Shown here: positions 11,450 to 22,924 of the stretch, one piece after another
Layout of the letters: each line of letters begins with the position of its first letter
Numbering within the stretch: position 1 is the stretch's first letter
NCBI GenBank assembly: GCA_022828595.1
Contig: JAKGHH010000002.1
Coordinates: 77,968,383 to 78,032,382, forward strand
Reading direction: 5' to 3'
Length of the DNA: 64,000 nucleotides
DNA from: Nelumbo lutea
Lineage: Eukaryota > Streptophyta > Magnoliopsida > Proteales > Nelumbonaceae
The notes under the pieces: generated by a model
Database searches by the model: none
Seen by the model: the letters and a program-made list of their open reading frames with translations, nothing else
What the model was told of the DNA's origin: nothing
Translations under genes and position numbers: made by a program

Positions 11450-12208
11450 GGCTGTCCAAATGCGTGTCACAGGCATTGGCTAGAGCGTTACCCTCACGGA
11501 GGATATGGCTAAATTGAACCTGGATACAGTTTGTATAACAAGATCTCATCGAGCAGGGAAAGAAGATCTCTCTCAACTTCTAGTCTTTGAAAACCAAGAG
11601 CCTTTGCAAACTGCAAAGCATCTCGCATGGCTCGACATTCTGCAGTCATATTAGAAGCAATATTAAAATAGCTTGCAAAAGAAAAAGGAAATTCACCCTG
11701 TTCCTCTCCGAAAGTACCACCACCACCACTAAGGGTGTCAATGGACCAATTTTGGATTGGATCCCATCTGGTCTAAAATCAATTTGGACGGATTGGATGG
11801 ACCAACAAGACATTGGATTGGATCAATCTGATCCAAAATATTTATTAGATTGGAATATTGGATTAGACCTGGTCCGTCCACAATAAAATTATATTAGTTT
11901 AAGCCAATATCTGGTCCATTCATATAAGATAAGAATATAGATGTTAATGGACTGGGTTTGGGTTGAAGCCAATCTAAATCAAAACAAATTTGAACAGACT
12001 AAGTGGTCCAGACATTGAATTGGATCAGTCCAAAATGGTCCAAAATATTCATCGGATTAGATTATACCTGGTCCATATATAATCAACTCACACTGGATTG
12101 GATCAGATTGGACCAAATCCAGTCCAATTGACACCCCTAACCACCACCACCACCAGAAACACTTGGATTACCTCTAGCAGCTCCATCAACGTTCACCTAT
12201 ATCCAGCC
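11450..12208 (-). pseudogene. LINE-type RNase H domain relic, split by a hAT element
   Basis: On the minus strand the domain starts at about 12208 with GWI-VNVDGAARGNPSVSGG and runs into a GGT codon run. It resumes left of 11730 with SNMTAECRAMRDALQFAK, ALGFQRLEVERDLL and, after a frameshift, FSHILREGNALANA. These are the DGA, AE-A, LEVE-D and hilREgN-lA blocks of the RVT_3 RNase H of plant LINEs. Breaks: the 410-bp insertion at 11730-12139 and a frameshift near 11525. No reverse transcriptase was seen upstream. Confidence 0.75.
11730..12139. mobile_element. Non-autonomous hAT element, 410 bp, with TSD
   Basis: Terminal inverted repeats are TAAGGGTGTCAATGG on the left and, on the minus strand of the right end, TAGGGGTGTCAATTGG. 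It is flanked by perfect 8-bp duplications ACCACCAC (11722-11729 and 12140-12147). An 8-bp TSD and TAGGG ends are hAT features. The target is itself an ACC repeat, so the duplication alone is weak evidence, but it agrees with the TIRs and with the split RNase H frame. The inside holds many 'ggattgga' and 'tccaatc' motifs and no transposase. Confidence 0.85.
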
Positions 12209-13358
12209 CCTATCAGGGATTGACCACAACACAAGGAGGGTCCTTGGCACATTAGGGTAGGCTAGATATTTTGATATTTCTCACCCTTAGAAGGACTTCG
12301 TTGTCTTTCTTATCGGAGTTGACCAATTAAATTCCTATAGCCAATCATAAACCATTTTGATATTTAACACCGTTCTTTCACTTGTGACGATTGGGACTGA
12401 CGAAAAGAAAGCCAATATAACAGCCCTACTTGAGTTAACAGTATCTACCCTCCTGAGCTCACAAAACTTTCATTTCTGAGATTGTCATATGAATTGAGAT
12501 ACTTCTCCAAGTATTATAATTCTATTTCATAATTTTTAAACCTTTCAAGCTTTGTTCAATCTAGATTTGATATTGCCAAGTTATATCCTTAGATCTAATA
12601 GCATGCTTTGAAAAGGCACACTTTCTAGTAATTAAGTTGAAAACTTTTACAATTGATCATATTAATTATTCATGTCTTAGGGTTGAAAATTGGGGCTGGG
12701 TTAGCCTTACACAACCTGAATCCAACTCAAAAGGTCAGGTTAGGATTGGGGTTTATAAATCCAACTTAACTTCATATTTGTATGTATAAATATTATATGA
12801 ATATGTATTTATGTAAGTACCTATGTATGTATGTATGTATGTATGTATGTATGTACAATCATGCATCCATAAATGTATGCATGCATGTATGTATGCATTT
12901 ATGCATATATGTATGTATGTGACGCTGCTAAAGATAGTATCAAGGTTAAAGCTAGAATTTTTGAAGTTATCAGGCCGGGGTTCCCACCTATAAGCATAGA
13001 AAAGATGTTAGAGGCCCCAGGGTGTGGTTATAGGGGTCAGAACTCTGGCAATTAACTTAGTCGAGGACTCAAGGAAGACAAAGTGGGAGAAACAATAGTA
13101 GTTAAGAGAATTGGAAAGCATAAGAGTGTTACCTGAGACTTGAGTCCGTACTTATAGTTGAAGCCTCCCCTACATTGAAGTGGTGAGCTCTTGGTAACAT
13201 CTTTGCACGTTGGGCACCATTAAGACTGAGAGCATTAAGGTGGTGACCATATGGCTGAGTGTTGCCCTGCCATAAATGCACTAGAGGGGCTTAGTCAAGG
13301 TTGTAATGCCTGTCATGTCCACAAACAGCTAGAGAGAGAGATTTGGCTACATCACATG
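12209..13358. other. Unassigned DNA, probably old repeats
   Basis: No domain was recognised. Near 12677 'tagggttgaaaattggggct' resembles a hAT end without a visible partner. The part at 12940-13358 is the left flank of the Copia insertion and continues, after that element is removed, into the sequence at 20562. Confidence 0.45.
12777..12921. repeat. TATG/GCAT-rich microsatellite
   Basis: Runs of tatg (8-9 pure units at about 12822-12854), followed by mixed tatg and catg units. Confidence 0.85.
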
Positions 13359-13363
13359 CCCTC

Positions 13364-13599
13364 TATTGGCGTGAGCTGTCAAACTAAGAGGATATTCCTA
13401 AATTCAAGAGGCAATTCCTATCCGGAGTTAGTGATCACTTAAGCCAAGGAATAATAATCCTTATCATAGGAGTAGTTTGTATAGGACAAGGAAAGATGGA
13501 ATAAGGCTGTATATATATATATATATATATTCATTCCCTGTAAAGGAAAAAATATACGGGAAAGAAAGAATAATATCTTTCGTTCTACACAAGTTGTCA
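13364..13599 (+). repeat. 5' LTR of Copia element
   Basis: 236 bp, from TATTGGCGTGAGCTGTC to AGTTGTCA. It matches 20329-20556 except for scattered substitutions and TA-run length (13509-13530). Promoter signals would lie in this AT-rich part. The LTR ends directly before the primer-binding site. Confidence 0.92.
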
Positions 13600-13611
13600 T
13601 GGTATCAGAGC
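13600..13611 (+). other. Primer-binding site of Copia element
   Basis: TGGTATCAGAGC directly follows the 5' LTR. It is the standard Copia site complementary to the 3' end of initiator-methionine tRNA. Confidence 0.9.
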
Positions 13612-14475
13612 ATCGATCCTACAATGAGGGCATTCGAGCGGTGATCCTATAGTGATTGGCCACCCGTGCCGAGCCCAGAACAGTTGGCGAGCCCAACCTT
13701 ACCTCCTCCTCTGTTAGTGGTAGCAGCATCGATCTTGGCGGTGATCTCCTTGGCCGCGTGCTTCTTAGGCGTTGTCCTTCCTATCATGGTTGGTTCTTTC
13801 TCCGCCTAATGATCAACGACAAATCACTCGAAAACCAGAAGAGATAAATAGTAGTTCGGAGCAGCGATAAAGTCGTGTCGTCTATCTCTGACGTCGGAAG
13901 TCGGACGCAACCGGATGGGCGATCACCTCTTCCTTCGCCCTGTGGACGCAGCCAGATAGGCGATCTCCAAAGGACCTCTGCACGTTCAATCTGCTGGGCA
14001 AATTCATCGGTTCTGTGGAGCATCTACAGAGATCATCATCAAGATCACATTCTTGAGTCGGATAGGTGATCTCCAAAGGACCTCTGCACGTTCAATCTGC
14101 TGGCCAAATTTATTGGTTCTGTGGAGCGTCTATGGAGATCAGCATCAAGATCATGTTCTTGAGGTAATTCGTCACCGTACTAGAATATTATTATTTTTTA
14201 GAGCTTTGGTTTTTTGATCTCGGAGATCTGTGAAGTGCAAACGGGTTTTTTGACCAACAAGAGGAACTTGAATTCCTTCGTCGAGATTGCAAACTCGGTG
14301 TTTGATTCCCGAGATTTTTCACCTCTTCCTCCGCCTTGTGGCACTAAGCTCTTCTGCTCCAAGATGCCATTAGCAGGGACACCCTTCGGTAGATACAACC
14401 ATGTCCAATTTAGAAACCTCAAATCTGGTTGGGTAACAACGATTCGATCCTATCCTCACAGAATTGACCACCAGA

Positions 14476-15513
14476 ATGGCTGAAATCCTGCACAGACCAA
14501 CCTCGACTACAGAGACTCCTGTCGCACAGATTGGCATCAAGTTGGACGGCACCAACTATGCTCTTTGGTCCCAAGTTGTTGAGATGTATATCTCTGGCAA
14601 AGAAAATTGGGATATATTAATGGCGAGCTTCCCCAACCTCCTCAGACTAACCCAACCTTTCGAAGGTGGCGCACGGACAATGCTATGTCAAGGGTTGGTT
14701 AATTAACACCATGGGCGTATCCTTGATCGGTAACTTTATTCGATTCCCTATGGCAAAGATGGTGTGGGATTCTGTTGCTACTACCTACTTTGATGTCAGT
14801 GATACCTCGCAAGTATATGATCTCCGACGCCGTGTGACCCGCTTGCGCTAGTCTGGAGGATCTCTTGAAAAATATTATAATGATCTCCAAGGTTTGTGGC
14901 GTGAAATTGATTTTCACCGTCCAAACCCAATGGAGTGTGCTACAGATATTCAACGATATAATAATCTTCTTTAAGAAGAGAGAGTGTATATTTTCTTAGA
15001 TGGCCTTGATGACAAACTTGACAAGATTTGAGCAGATGTACTCCAAATGCACCCGTTTCCCACTATTGAACAGGCATACGCACATGTTCGTAGAGAAGCT
15101 ATCCGACAAAAGGTCATGATCACCGGTAACAATATTGAAACTCCAGGAGTTGTTTTGGCCTCCAAAAGTGTTAAAACGGGACAACCTACTTCATCCTCAA
15201 CAGGCTCTCTTTCTTTGAGCAACGAAAAAACTGGTATGTCCTCTAAATCTCAAACATCTTTTGATAAAACTAAGTGTTCTCATTGTGGTAACTCGAAGCA
15301 TACCCAGGAGAATTGCTTCAAACTACATGGCTACCCCGACTGGTGGCATGAACTCCAAGCCCGAAAACGTCAAGACAAGGCTGAAACTGGTGGTAAGGCT
15401 GCAATGGTTACAACAGAACCCCAACTGTCATCCTCTCAGATTCAGGTAACAATCTTCCCCACAACACTGTTGATAGCAATGCATGGATACTTGACTCGGG
15501 GGCTACCGACTAC
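14476..15513 (+). pseudogene. Copia gag relic
   Basis: The frame begins with an ATG at 14476 and has a retrotransposon gag N-terminus (block KLDGTNYALWSQVVEMYISG). Later blocks are MVWDSVATTYFD, YNDLQGLWREIDF and a CX2CX4HX4C zinc knuckle at 15275-15316, followed by CFKLHGYPDWW. Gag forms the particle and the knuckle binds RNA. It is broken by frameshifts at about 14600-14690 and by stops near 14850, 14973 and 15030. Confidence 0.88.
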
Positions 15514-15907
15514 ATGACCTATGATGCCATTGAATTTTCAAAAACTTCACCACCAAGACGGACTACAATTGCTAATGCCGATGGGGCTATATCTCCAATC
15601 ACAGGAGCAGGCACTCTGACCTTGTCACCTACAATATCCTTAAAGAACACTTTGCTTGTTCCCTCTCTCTCCCATAAATTACTATCTGTTAGCCAAATTT
15701 CCACTGATCTAAATTGTGCTGTGCTCATCTATCCTACTTTTTGTCTTCTTTAGGATATTCTCACCAAGGAGATAATTGGGCATGGTACTAGGAGGGGGGG
15801 GGCTCTACTACATGGATGATCTTAGTATGGGTCGAACACATCATGCACATCATCAAAGTAATACCAAAGAACAACAAATTTGGATTTGGCATCGCCGGTT
15901 GGGACAT
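15474..15907 (+). pseudogene. Copia protease and start of integrase, interrupted
   Basis: The protease motif WILDSGATDYM holds the catalytic Asp at 15493-15495. It is followed by LLSVSQIS, typical of Copia proteases. A stop lies near 15751, and after a frameshift the pre-integrase block WHRRLG ends exactly where the solo LTR begins (15908). The frame resumes at 17446. Confidence 0.85.
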
Positions 15908-17445
15908 TGATGAGACAAAAAAGAACTCTATTTTTATCCTCTAATATTCACTCTTTTATATTTATTTATCACTTAAATGAACTCATTACTCTTGTCTTTC
16001 GATCTAGGGCAATAAAGAAGGCAATTGGAAGAAAACAGGGCAAATCGGGTGATTTTGCACAGTTTCGGCGATAGTCAGTAATCTGGGCCTAACTCTCAAT
16101 TCCAGATACCGAATTGGACAATTCAAGAAGCATTAGAAAGATAAAAGGAAGACCCACAACTTTTATGTTTTGGGTTTTGACAGATTCGACCCGAATCGAG
16201 TACGAAAACGAGCCCAAAGTCGGAGCAAGTTCACAGCCAGGCCCATTTCACAACTTAAGCCCAACTCGCAGAAGTACCTTGAAGTAGCCCAACTCGAATT
16301 CAAGAGTTAAGAGTCCGAATTTCGAATGTAATCTCCAAGGAGAGAGTTTTATCAGATCTAAAGTCTTGAATGTAATCCTAGAGAGATAAGAAGATTGAGA
16401 TTAGAGCATTAGATAAGAGATAGGATAGGATTAGTTCAAGATAAGATCAAAAACTCCCTAAGGATAAGATGATCTCCTAGAAGGAGTTGGAAAACAGCCA
16501 TCTCCTTTGGCTATATAAAGAGGGGGGCGAACCAGCTCTAGAAATCACTCATTCCAAGATCCAAGAGATCATCAAGAAGACCAAGAAGCAAGAAGGTAGT
16601 TCGGCTATGGAGAAGAAGAGCATGGAGATTGCGCAGATCATGAGTATCTAAGCTTCTTTTTCTGGTTCAAGGGGGGAGGTTCGGTTGTGTCATTGTGAGG
16701 TTCTGTAGTTACTTTATTTTCTTTCTTTTTAATTCAAGTATTCATTGGTTCTTGTGCACATTTTTATTGGATGTTAATGTTAATTAGTCTGACAAACTGA
16801 ATTAATGTTGATTTTCCTACTGTTATCCATGATTTCGGTGATCCGTAATTGTCACGAATAATGGTACAAGTAGCAATTAGGTTGATATCTTTTTTGGGTC
16901 AATTGTTCGTGACAGCCTTTGACCAATGTTTTAACATGGTTCAACTTAAAAGAATCGATGGAACAAAATTCAGTAATTGCAGCTATCTCAATTATTGTTA
17001 TTTTGGTTTAACCGTTTTCACAAATCTTAATGCTATCATTGTTTAACATGGAACGCTATCGTACCCAGTTGAGTGGTGATAAGTGTTGATTGAATGCTGG
17101 GTTTGGTCAACTGAATTAGGAAAACACAAGGTTTATTATGGCTATCCTAATAAATCTAAGGTTAAATGCTTGAATTGCAAGAATGTTGAATTGTACCTAG
17201 GATCGATGGCCAATCGATTCAACCCGAACCCTTGAACCAGAATTCGGGAAGACTGATTTTCTCTTGTTTGTTTAGTTTGTTATTCTTTTAATTTTAGTTA
17301 TTTAATTTTCCCACACAATTACTTTACCCATTCGGCTAAGAGATTACTGATTTGCTCCCTGTGGGATTCGACCTAGAACCACTTTTACTGCAAATATTTT
17401 ATTGTGGGACTAGTAATAATTTTGAGGGCTTCGACAAACCCATCA
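15908..17445 (+). mobile_element. Solo LTR (Ty3/Gypsy-like), 1538 bp, with TSD
   Basis: It begins TGATG and ends CATCA, and is flanked by perfect 5-bp duplications GACAT (15903-15907 and 17446-17450). Removing it rejoins the integrase motif WHRRLGHPSFG across the junction, which confirms a clean insertion. A TATA box, 'ctatataaagagg', at 16510-16522 and an end block 'ccctgtgggattcgacc' resemble long LTRs of Ty3/Gypsy elements. Strand is inferred from the TATA box. No internal domain remains, so recombination between two LTRs is the likely origin. Confidence 0.85.
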
Positions 17446-18224
17446 GACATCCATCATTTGGTTACATGAAGTATTTATTTCTGGATTTATTTACAGATAT
17501 GCAGCCTCGTGATTTTCAATATGAAACTTGCATCTTAGCTAAGAGTCATAGAACTATCTATCCTTTAAGTGTGAATAGAAGTAAAGTTCCATTTGCTTTA
17601 ATTCACTCTGATGTGTGGGGCCCATCCCTGGTAACTACGTTGTCTGGGTTTCGTTGGTTTGTAATCTTTGTTGATGACTGCACTCGCATGACATGGTTAT
17701 ATCTGATGAAACATAAAGATGAAGTGTTGACTGTATTTCAATCTTTCCATATGATGGCAAAGACTCAATTCTCAACTAAAATTCAGGTTCTCAAGTTTGA
17801 TAATGGCGGGGAATACATAAATCAACGGTTCCAAGATTATTTCCGGATTCATGGACTACTTCATGAGATTTCATGTCCACAGACTCCACAGCAAAATGGC
17901 ACTGCTAAGAGAAAGAATCGGCACATACTTGAAGCTGCTCGTGCTTTGCTACTTGGAGCACATGTACCTAACCGACATTGGGCTGATGCTATTGCTACTA
18001 CTGTGCACCTCCTTAATCGAATGCCATCATGTGTCTTACATTTTAAGACACCATTACAAGTTCTTTCATCACATGTCTCTTTGACATTCGTGTTGATGAT
18101 TCCACCTCGAGTTTTTGGTTGTGTGGCATTCGTACATCTGCATAAAAATCAATGCACAAAACTTGATCCACGAGTAACGCGGTGCTTATTTTTTGGGTAT
18201 GCGTTACATCAGAAGGGATACTGA
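17446..18224 (+). pseudogene. Copia integrase relic
   Basis: The frame is open from the insertion site to a stop at 18222. The catalytic core shows HSDVWGP (Asp at 17610) and FDNGGEY (Asp at 17799). The third acidic residue, expected as Glu in the QNG-AERKN block, reads Lys (AAG at 17907-17909), so the DDE triad is broken. The C-terminal block VFGCVAFVHLHK is present. The stop near 18222 fits a CGA to TGA change. Confidence 0.9.
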
Positions 18225-18780
18225 TGTTATGATCCAGCCACCCAACAGACTTATGTTACCATGGATGTTACTTTTTTGGAATCTGAAACATTCTACTTTC
18301 CTTCCGAAACCAATTCTTGTCTTCAGGGGGAGAGTCAAAGTGCAGAACATAACTGGTTTCTACCCGATTGGCTGAATAATAGTGATTTAACAGAAAAGGT
18401 GGTCAATGAAGAACCTTCTACAACTGGTGTATTTTCAAGAGAGACATCTACAACCTCGGAAACGTCTACATCACCATCGCCACTTCCAGCAGAAGAAATA
18501 GAGACCCCAACCTCCACAGTACCCGAAGACCCATCTCCTGAGAATATTCCTAAAATGAATGACCCTGAGGTAAACTCTCCTACTACGCCTTCAAACTCTA
18601 ATGATATGAATACTTCTACTGGTTACACTTTACTTTTCAAGCATAATCGTGGCAAACCGCCAAATAGATATTCTCCAGATATTGAGGACCGGAGGTCAAA
18701 GTATCCAATTGCCAATTATGTATCAACAAAGAGACTCTCCAAACTTCTCAAAACATTTGTGCAAGAATTGTCCTCACATC
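18225..18780 (+). pseudogene. Copia pol linker between integrase and reverse transcriptase
   Basis: The same pol frame continues from about 18261 through a low-complexity Ser/Thr/Pro-rich linker (about 18400-18620), then RGKPPNRYSPDIED and KYPIANYVS, the conserved lead into the Copia reverse transcriptase. Confidence 0.75.
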
Positions 18781-19545
18781 ATATTCCCACCAGTGTTCAA
18801 GAAGCTCTGACAAACCCGAAATGGACACATGCCATACAGGAAGAAATGGAGGCACTATTGAAGAACAATACATGGACTCTTGTTACCTTGCTTGAAGGGA
18901 AGAAACCTATAGGGTGTAAGTGGGTATTTTCCATTAAATACAAAGCAGATGGGTCGATCGAGAGATACAAAGTGAGGTTGGTCGCGAAAGGCTATACTCA
19001 AATACATGGCGTAGATTATCAAGAGACCTTCTCACCAGTGGCCAAATTGAATATGATTAGAGTTTTATTATCTTTTGCAACAAACCTTGAGTGTTCGCTG
19101 CACTAGTTCGACATAAAGAACACTTTCCTCCACGGTGACCTTGAAGAGGAGGTGTACATGGACATCGTACCTAGTTATACAACAAATTCCAAGACCAAAG
19201 TTGTGTATAAACTACAACGAGAACTATATGGACTGAAACAATCACCGCGGGCATGGTTTGGGCGGTTTAGTCTTGCGATGAAGAAATATGACTTTCAACA
19301 AAGCAATTCAGACCATACACTATTTCTAAAGCACCAATGAATTAATGTTACAACCTTAATGATATATGTAGATGACATGATTATCACCGGAAATGATTCA
19401 GGGGAAATAGCAACACTTCAAAAGCAATTGGCGACTGAGTTCGAAATGAAGAACTTGGGAGGGCTCAAATATTTTCTAGGAATTGAATTTTCTAGATCAA
19501 GGAGAGGTATATTTCTATCTCAATGGAAATACACTTTAGATTAAC
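18781..19545 (+). pseudogene. Copia reverse transcriptase relic
   Basis: Blocks in order are WTHAIQEEMEALLKNNTW, GCKWVFSIKYKADG, RLVAKGYTQ, DYQETFSPVAKL, LYGLKQSPRAW and the catalytic YVDD at 19365-19376, which is intact. In-frame stops lie near 19105 (expected Gln), 19338 and 19542. The domain would copy element RNA into DNA. Confidence 0.92.
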
Positions 19546-20320
19546 TATCCGAAGTAGGATAGTTGGCGTGCAAGCCGGTAGACACACCAATTATTCAAAA
19601 CCATAAACTTGGAGAATACCCAGACCAAGTACCTACCAATAAGGAGAGATATCAAAGGCTGGTTGGTAAACTTATTTACCTCTCATATACTCGTCCAGAC
19701 ATCACTTACGCTGTCAGTGTGGTAAGTCAGATCATGCATTGTCCAAGCAAAGATCACATGAATGTTGTAATGCAAATTCTTCGATACTTGAAGTCCTCAC
19801 CCGGAAGAGGACTTATGTTCTCAAAGAATAATCATCTAAAGATTGAAGGCTATACAGAAGCAGATTGGGCTGGAAATATCTCGGATAGAAGATCCACCTC
19901 GGGGTACTTTACATTTGTCGGTGGAAATCTTGTCACATGGAGGAGTAAAAAACAAAAGGTGGTGGCCTTATCAAGTGCTGAAGCTGAGTTTTGGGTAATG
20001 GCTAAAGAGCTTTGCGAGCTTCTCTGGCTTAGAATATTAATGACTGAAATTGGTTTCTCCCCAACCTCTGAGATGGACCTATTCTGTGATAACAAGGCTG
20101 CTATAGATATCTCTCAGAATCCTGTTCAATATGATCGAACAAAGCACGTGGAGGTGGATCGGCATTTCATCAAACAAAATATCAAAGACAAAATCATCTG
20201 ATTTCCTTTTGTCAAGTCTGAAAACCAACTGGCGGATATACTTACAAAAGCTGTATCCAGTAAAAACTTCTACAGCTCACTTGGCAAGTTGGGCATCCAA
20301 GATTTGTACGCACCAACGTG
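19546..20320 (+). pseudogene. Copia RNase H relic
   Basis: The open frame 19563-20201 shows ACKPVDTPI, YQRLVGKLIYLSYTRPDI, EADWAGNISDRRSTSGY and VALSSAEAEF, the usual Copia RNase H blocks, then KHVEVDRHFIK. A stop near 20200 precedes the last block, ENQLADILTKA. Length is normal for the family apart from stops. Confidence 0.92.
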
Positions 20321-20328
20321 AGGGGGAG
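20321..20328 (+). other. Polypurine tract of Copia element
   Basis: AGGGGGAG lies immediately before the 3' LTR and would prime plus-strand synthesis. Its position fixes the LTR start as TATTGG. Confidence 0.85.
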
Positions 20329-20556
20329 TATTGGCGTGAACTGTCAAACTAGGAGGATATTCCTGAATTCAAGAGACAATTCCTATCCGGAGTTAGTGAT
20401 CACTTAAGCCAAGGGATAATAATCCTTATCATAGGAGTAGTTTGTATAGGACAAGGAAAGATGGAATAAGGCTATATATATATATATATATTCCCTGTAA
20501 AGGAAAAAATATATGGGAAAGAAAGAATAATATCTTTCGTTCTACACGAGTTGTCA
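20329..20556 (+). repeat. 3' LTR of Copia element
   Basis: 228 bp, matching 13364-13599. It ends GTTGTCA, followed by the second TSD copy CCCTC. Confidence 0.92.
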
Positions 20557-20561
20557 CCCTC

Positions 20562-22750
20562 CACTTTTGAGGCCGAGGTTGAGTTGTGCAAAGAAAATCA
20601 CATGTGTATCCATTGCTTTGGTGCGACTTTAGTTGTGCATTTTTTTGTCGGTGAAGATGATGATCCAAGGCTTGTGGGAGCATCGGCTGGGAGCTTTCAA
20701 ACCATCTTGGCTTGTGTTTCTATATTCGTCTTTCAAAGTCTCCACCGTCTTTGTCCTTTTTTCCACTTATTGGTAAGTTCTCGTCTTCCTTATCATGTCT
20801 CCAATTTAGATAAAGAAGTCTACGATTTCTCTTAATGGTCTACCCCTAGTGAGACCTTTTCTTCTTCTAGTGATTTTGGATTGGACTTTGAGAGCTCTAC
20901 TCGGCCTTCAGAGGTAGAGTTCTTGTAGAAGAGAGTTATAGCTCGTGGAGCTAAGCGTGATGGTGCCACTAGTTTGTCTTTAGAGTAAAAAGAGGGGTCT
21001 AGCAGCTTGAGGGCTAAGTGGGGTGATCATTCTATTCATGTCCTTGGGGAGATCTCTGAGGGTGAGGAAGGAGAGAAAGAAGCTAAGGCTAGTGGTGTTG
21101 AGGTTGAGGAGGGTGGTGATTTTGAGCTAGAGTGCATTCTTCGACCTTCCAATGTAGAGCAGTTGTGCTAAAAGTATCACATTCCCTGCTAGTTCACCGC
21201 TAGTATTCCTTGGGCTGGTGAGAAGCCCTAGGCAACCATAAGGGTGAATTTTATGTTCATGAGCATTATTTGTAGGCCGAGGAGATTCATTTACTTTTCA
21301 CCTTTAGTACCCAAGAGCCTGAACCACTACAAGATTACCCTTGGTCAGTTTGCCTCCAATTCCATTAGGACTATCATCGGTGCCATCTCTATAGCCCATC
21401 TCCAAGGTGTCCATCTTACCCTAGACTTGTTTAGGAACCCTTTTTCTTCTTAAGATGTTATCCCTCTAGCCAGGGTGGTGGTATTTTTAGACTCGAGAAG
21501 GGAGAATCCTAGATAACCCATCTTTTGTGCACTTTTGGAAGTGTAAGTATTTTTCTTGTCATGTCTCAGGGGCTGGCCCTTTAGTATGAAGTGGTGAAAC
21601 CTGAACTTTACAATTGAGAAGGCCAAGCTATTTCATTCCAAGGAGGAGGGCATACTGTTTGATCGCCTTAAGCTTGGCGGGCTCACCAAGGTTGATAGCC
21701 CTAGTGCAGGCTAGTCTTAGCCCAACTAACTTTGGTAGAGATGTCTTAGATGGTTTTATTGTTAGATGTTGAGTGTGGTTTATTGACTTTATCCATTCTC
21801 ATTGTGTAGATATGGACTTAGCTCAAAGGAAGATGGTTGCTCTTGCAACAAAGAAGGCTGAGGAGGAAGCCTACTATCGAGGTCAACAAGAAGGGGCCCG
21901 AGGTCCCGATGTGTAAAGTATTTGTGGTGGAGACTAACAAGAAGAATACTAGGGTAGAAGCTAGCCTGAAGAAGGCTACTATGGCGAAGAGGCTCCCTAA
22001 GAACATGGTGGAGGAGAGACCACAAAAGAAGTAGGTTGTGAGGCTTGATACTCATAGAACCCTGCGTCAACGGGAAGGTCCATCCATTGTCACTCCGCAA
22101 CGTACCCCTAGGTTGTCTTGCCTTTGTCCATCGCTAGCTCGATTATGAGTGAGGATAACGAGACGCTCATCTGATGCATCCCATTTTGTCGAAGTTGGTC
22201 GGTGAGGAAGCAAATTTGGTCACTATGGAGTGCGTTGGCTAATAGCTTATTATGGACATTGTGCTTCCAGGTGACTTACAATTGTTGGTGATGGAGCTGA
22301 ATTGCCCCATTAATAACTTGGCACTGGACAAGATAGCTGAGGTGAGTATCCTTCTTATTCTTTGGATTTTCTTTAAATTGCTTTAATTTGTCTTCTAATG
22401 AGTTGTCATTACAGTAGGCCTTATCGACCATTGACCTATGCGATTAGCTAGATGTCTAAGAGAAGATGTTGGAGTAGAACAGGGCCAAGGTTAGCTACCT
22501 GACTAAAGAGAAGCCGGAGACAAGGGAAGGGGCGCTTTGGATGAAGGATCACATTGAGAAGGAAGATGTTGAGCGTCACAAGGTTATCTCCTCCTTGAAG
22601 GAAGTGGAGTTAAGCTTAAGGAGGTGCAAGCTGAGATGTCCACTACAAGGGGTCAACTGAAGGATTGGAGTGCAAGTTGGAGGAGGCTTCAACGAGGGTT
22701 ATTGTAGAGTACAAGGCGCCTAAGGAGTTCTAGATTGACATGGACAACGA
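20562..22750 (+). pseudogene. Gypsy-associated ORF relic (plant 'putative gypsy type transposon' protein)
   Basis: A mostly single frame with many stops runs from about 20800. The best block, 21244-21453, reads KITLGQFASNSIRTIIGAIS then LTLDLFRNPF, which resembles the conserved core of the Pfam family called putative gypsy type transposon (Transposase_28, PF04195). It is followed by lysine-rich, coiled-coil-like segments (21837-22034 and about 22520-22700). Several stops sit where Gln or Arg would fit, for example near 21180-21192 and 21230, which suggests C to T decay. It faces the minus-strand gag at 22925-24770. It may be the antisense ORF of that element or belong to a separate element. 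Confidence 0.55.
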
Positions 22751-22924
22751 TTGTAGAGTCATCTTTTTTAAGCATGTGAGGCCCATCACTCCCAATTGAT
22801 TTAAGGTTCACTTCATGGTTGAAATTTAGAGGAGTTGCTTGAAACTTATCTAATGAGAGGGTAGATCAGTTCCGTGTAATAGATCGCGTCTTGCAGGTGA
22901 GTCTCTGACTTATTGAAAGGGACT

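Larger units (their letters stand above)
13364..20556 (+). mobile_element. Copia retrotransposon, decayed, complete ends
   Basis: The 7.2-kb element is bounded by two near-identical LTRs and by a perfect 5-bp TSD, CCCTC (13359-13363 and 20557-20561). Order inside is LTR, PBS, gag, protease, integrase, reverse transcriptase, RNase H, PPT, LTR, which is Copia order. It is defective through many stops and frameshifts and through a 1538-bp solo LTR inserted in the integrase N-terminus. The LTRs begin TA rather than TG. The lineage is not certain. Confidence 0.93.

Noticed and set aside
12873..13055. 60-residue frame beginning in the TATG microsatellite
   Set aside because: The first half is microsatellite translation (Met-Tyr-Val-Cys repeats); no homology recognised.
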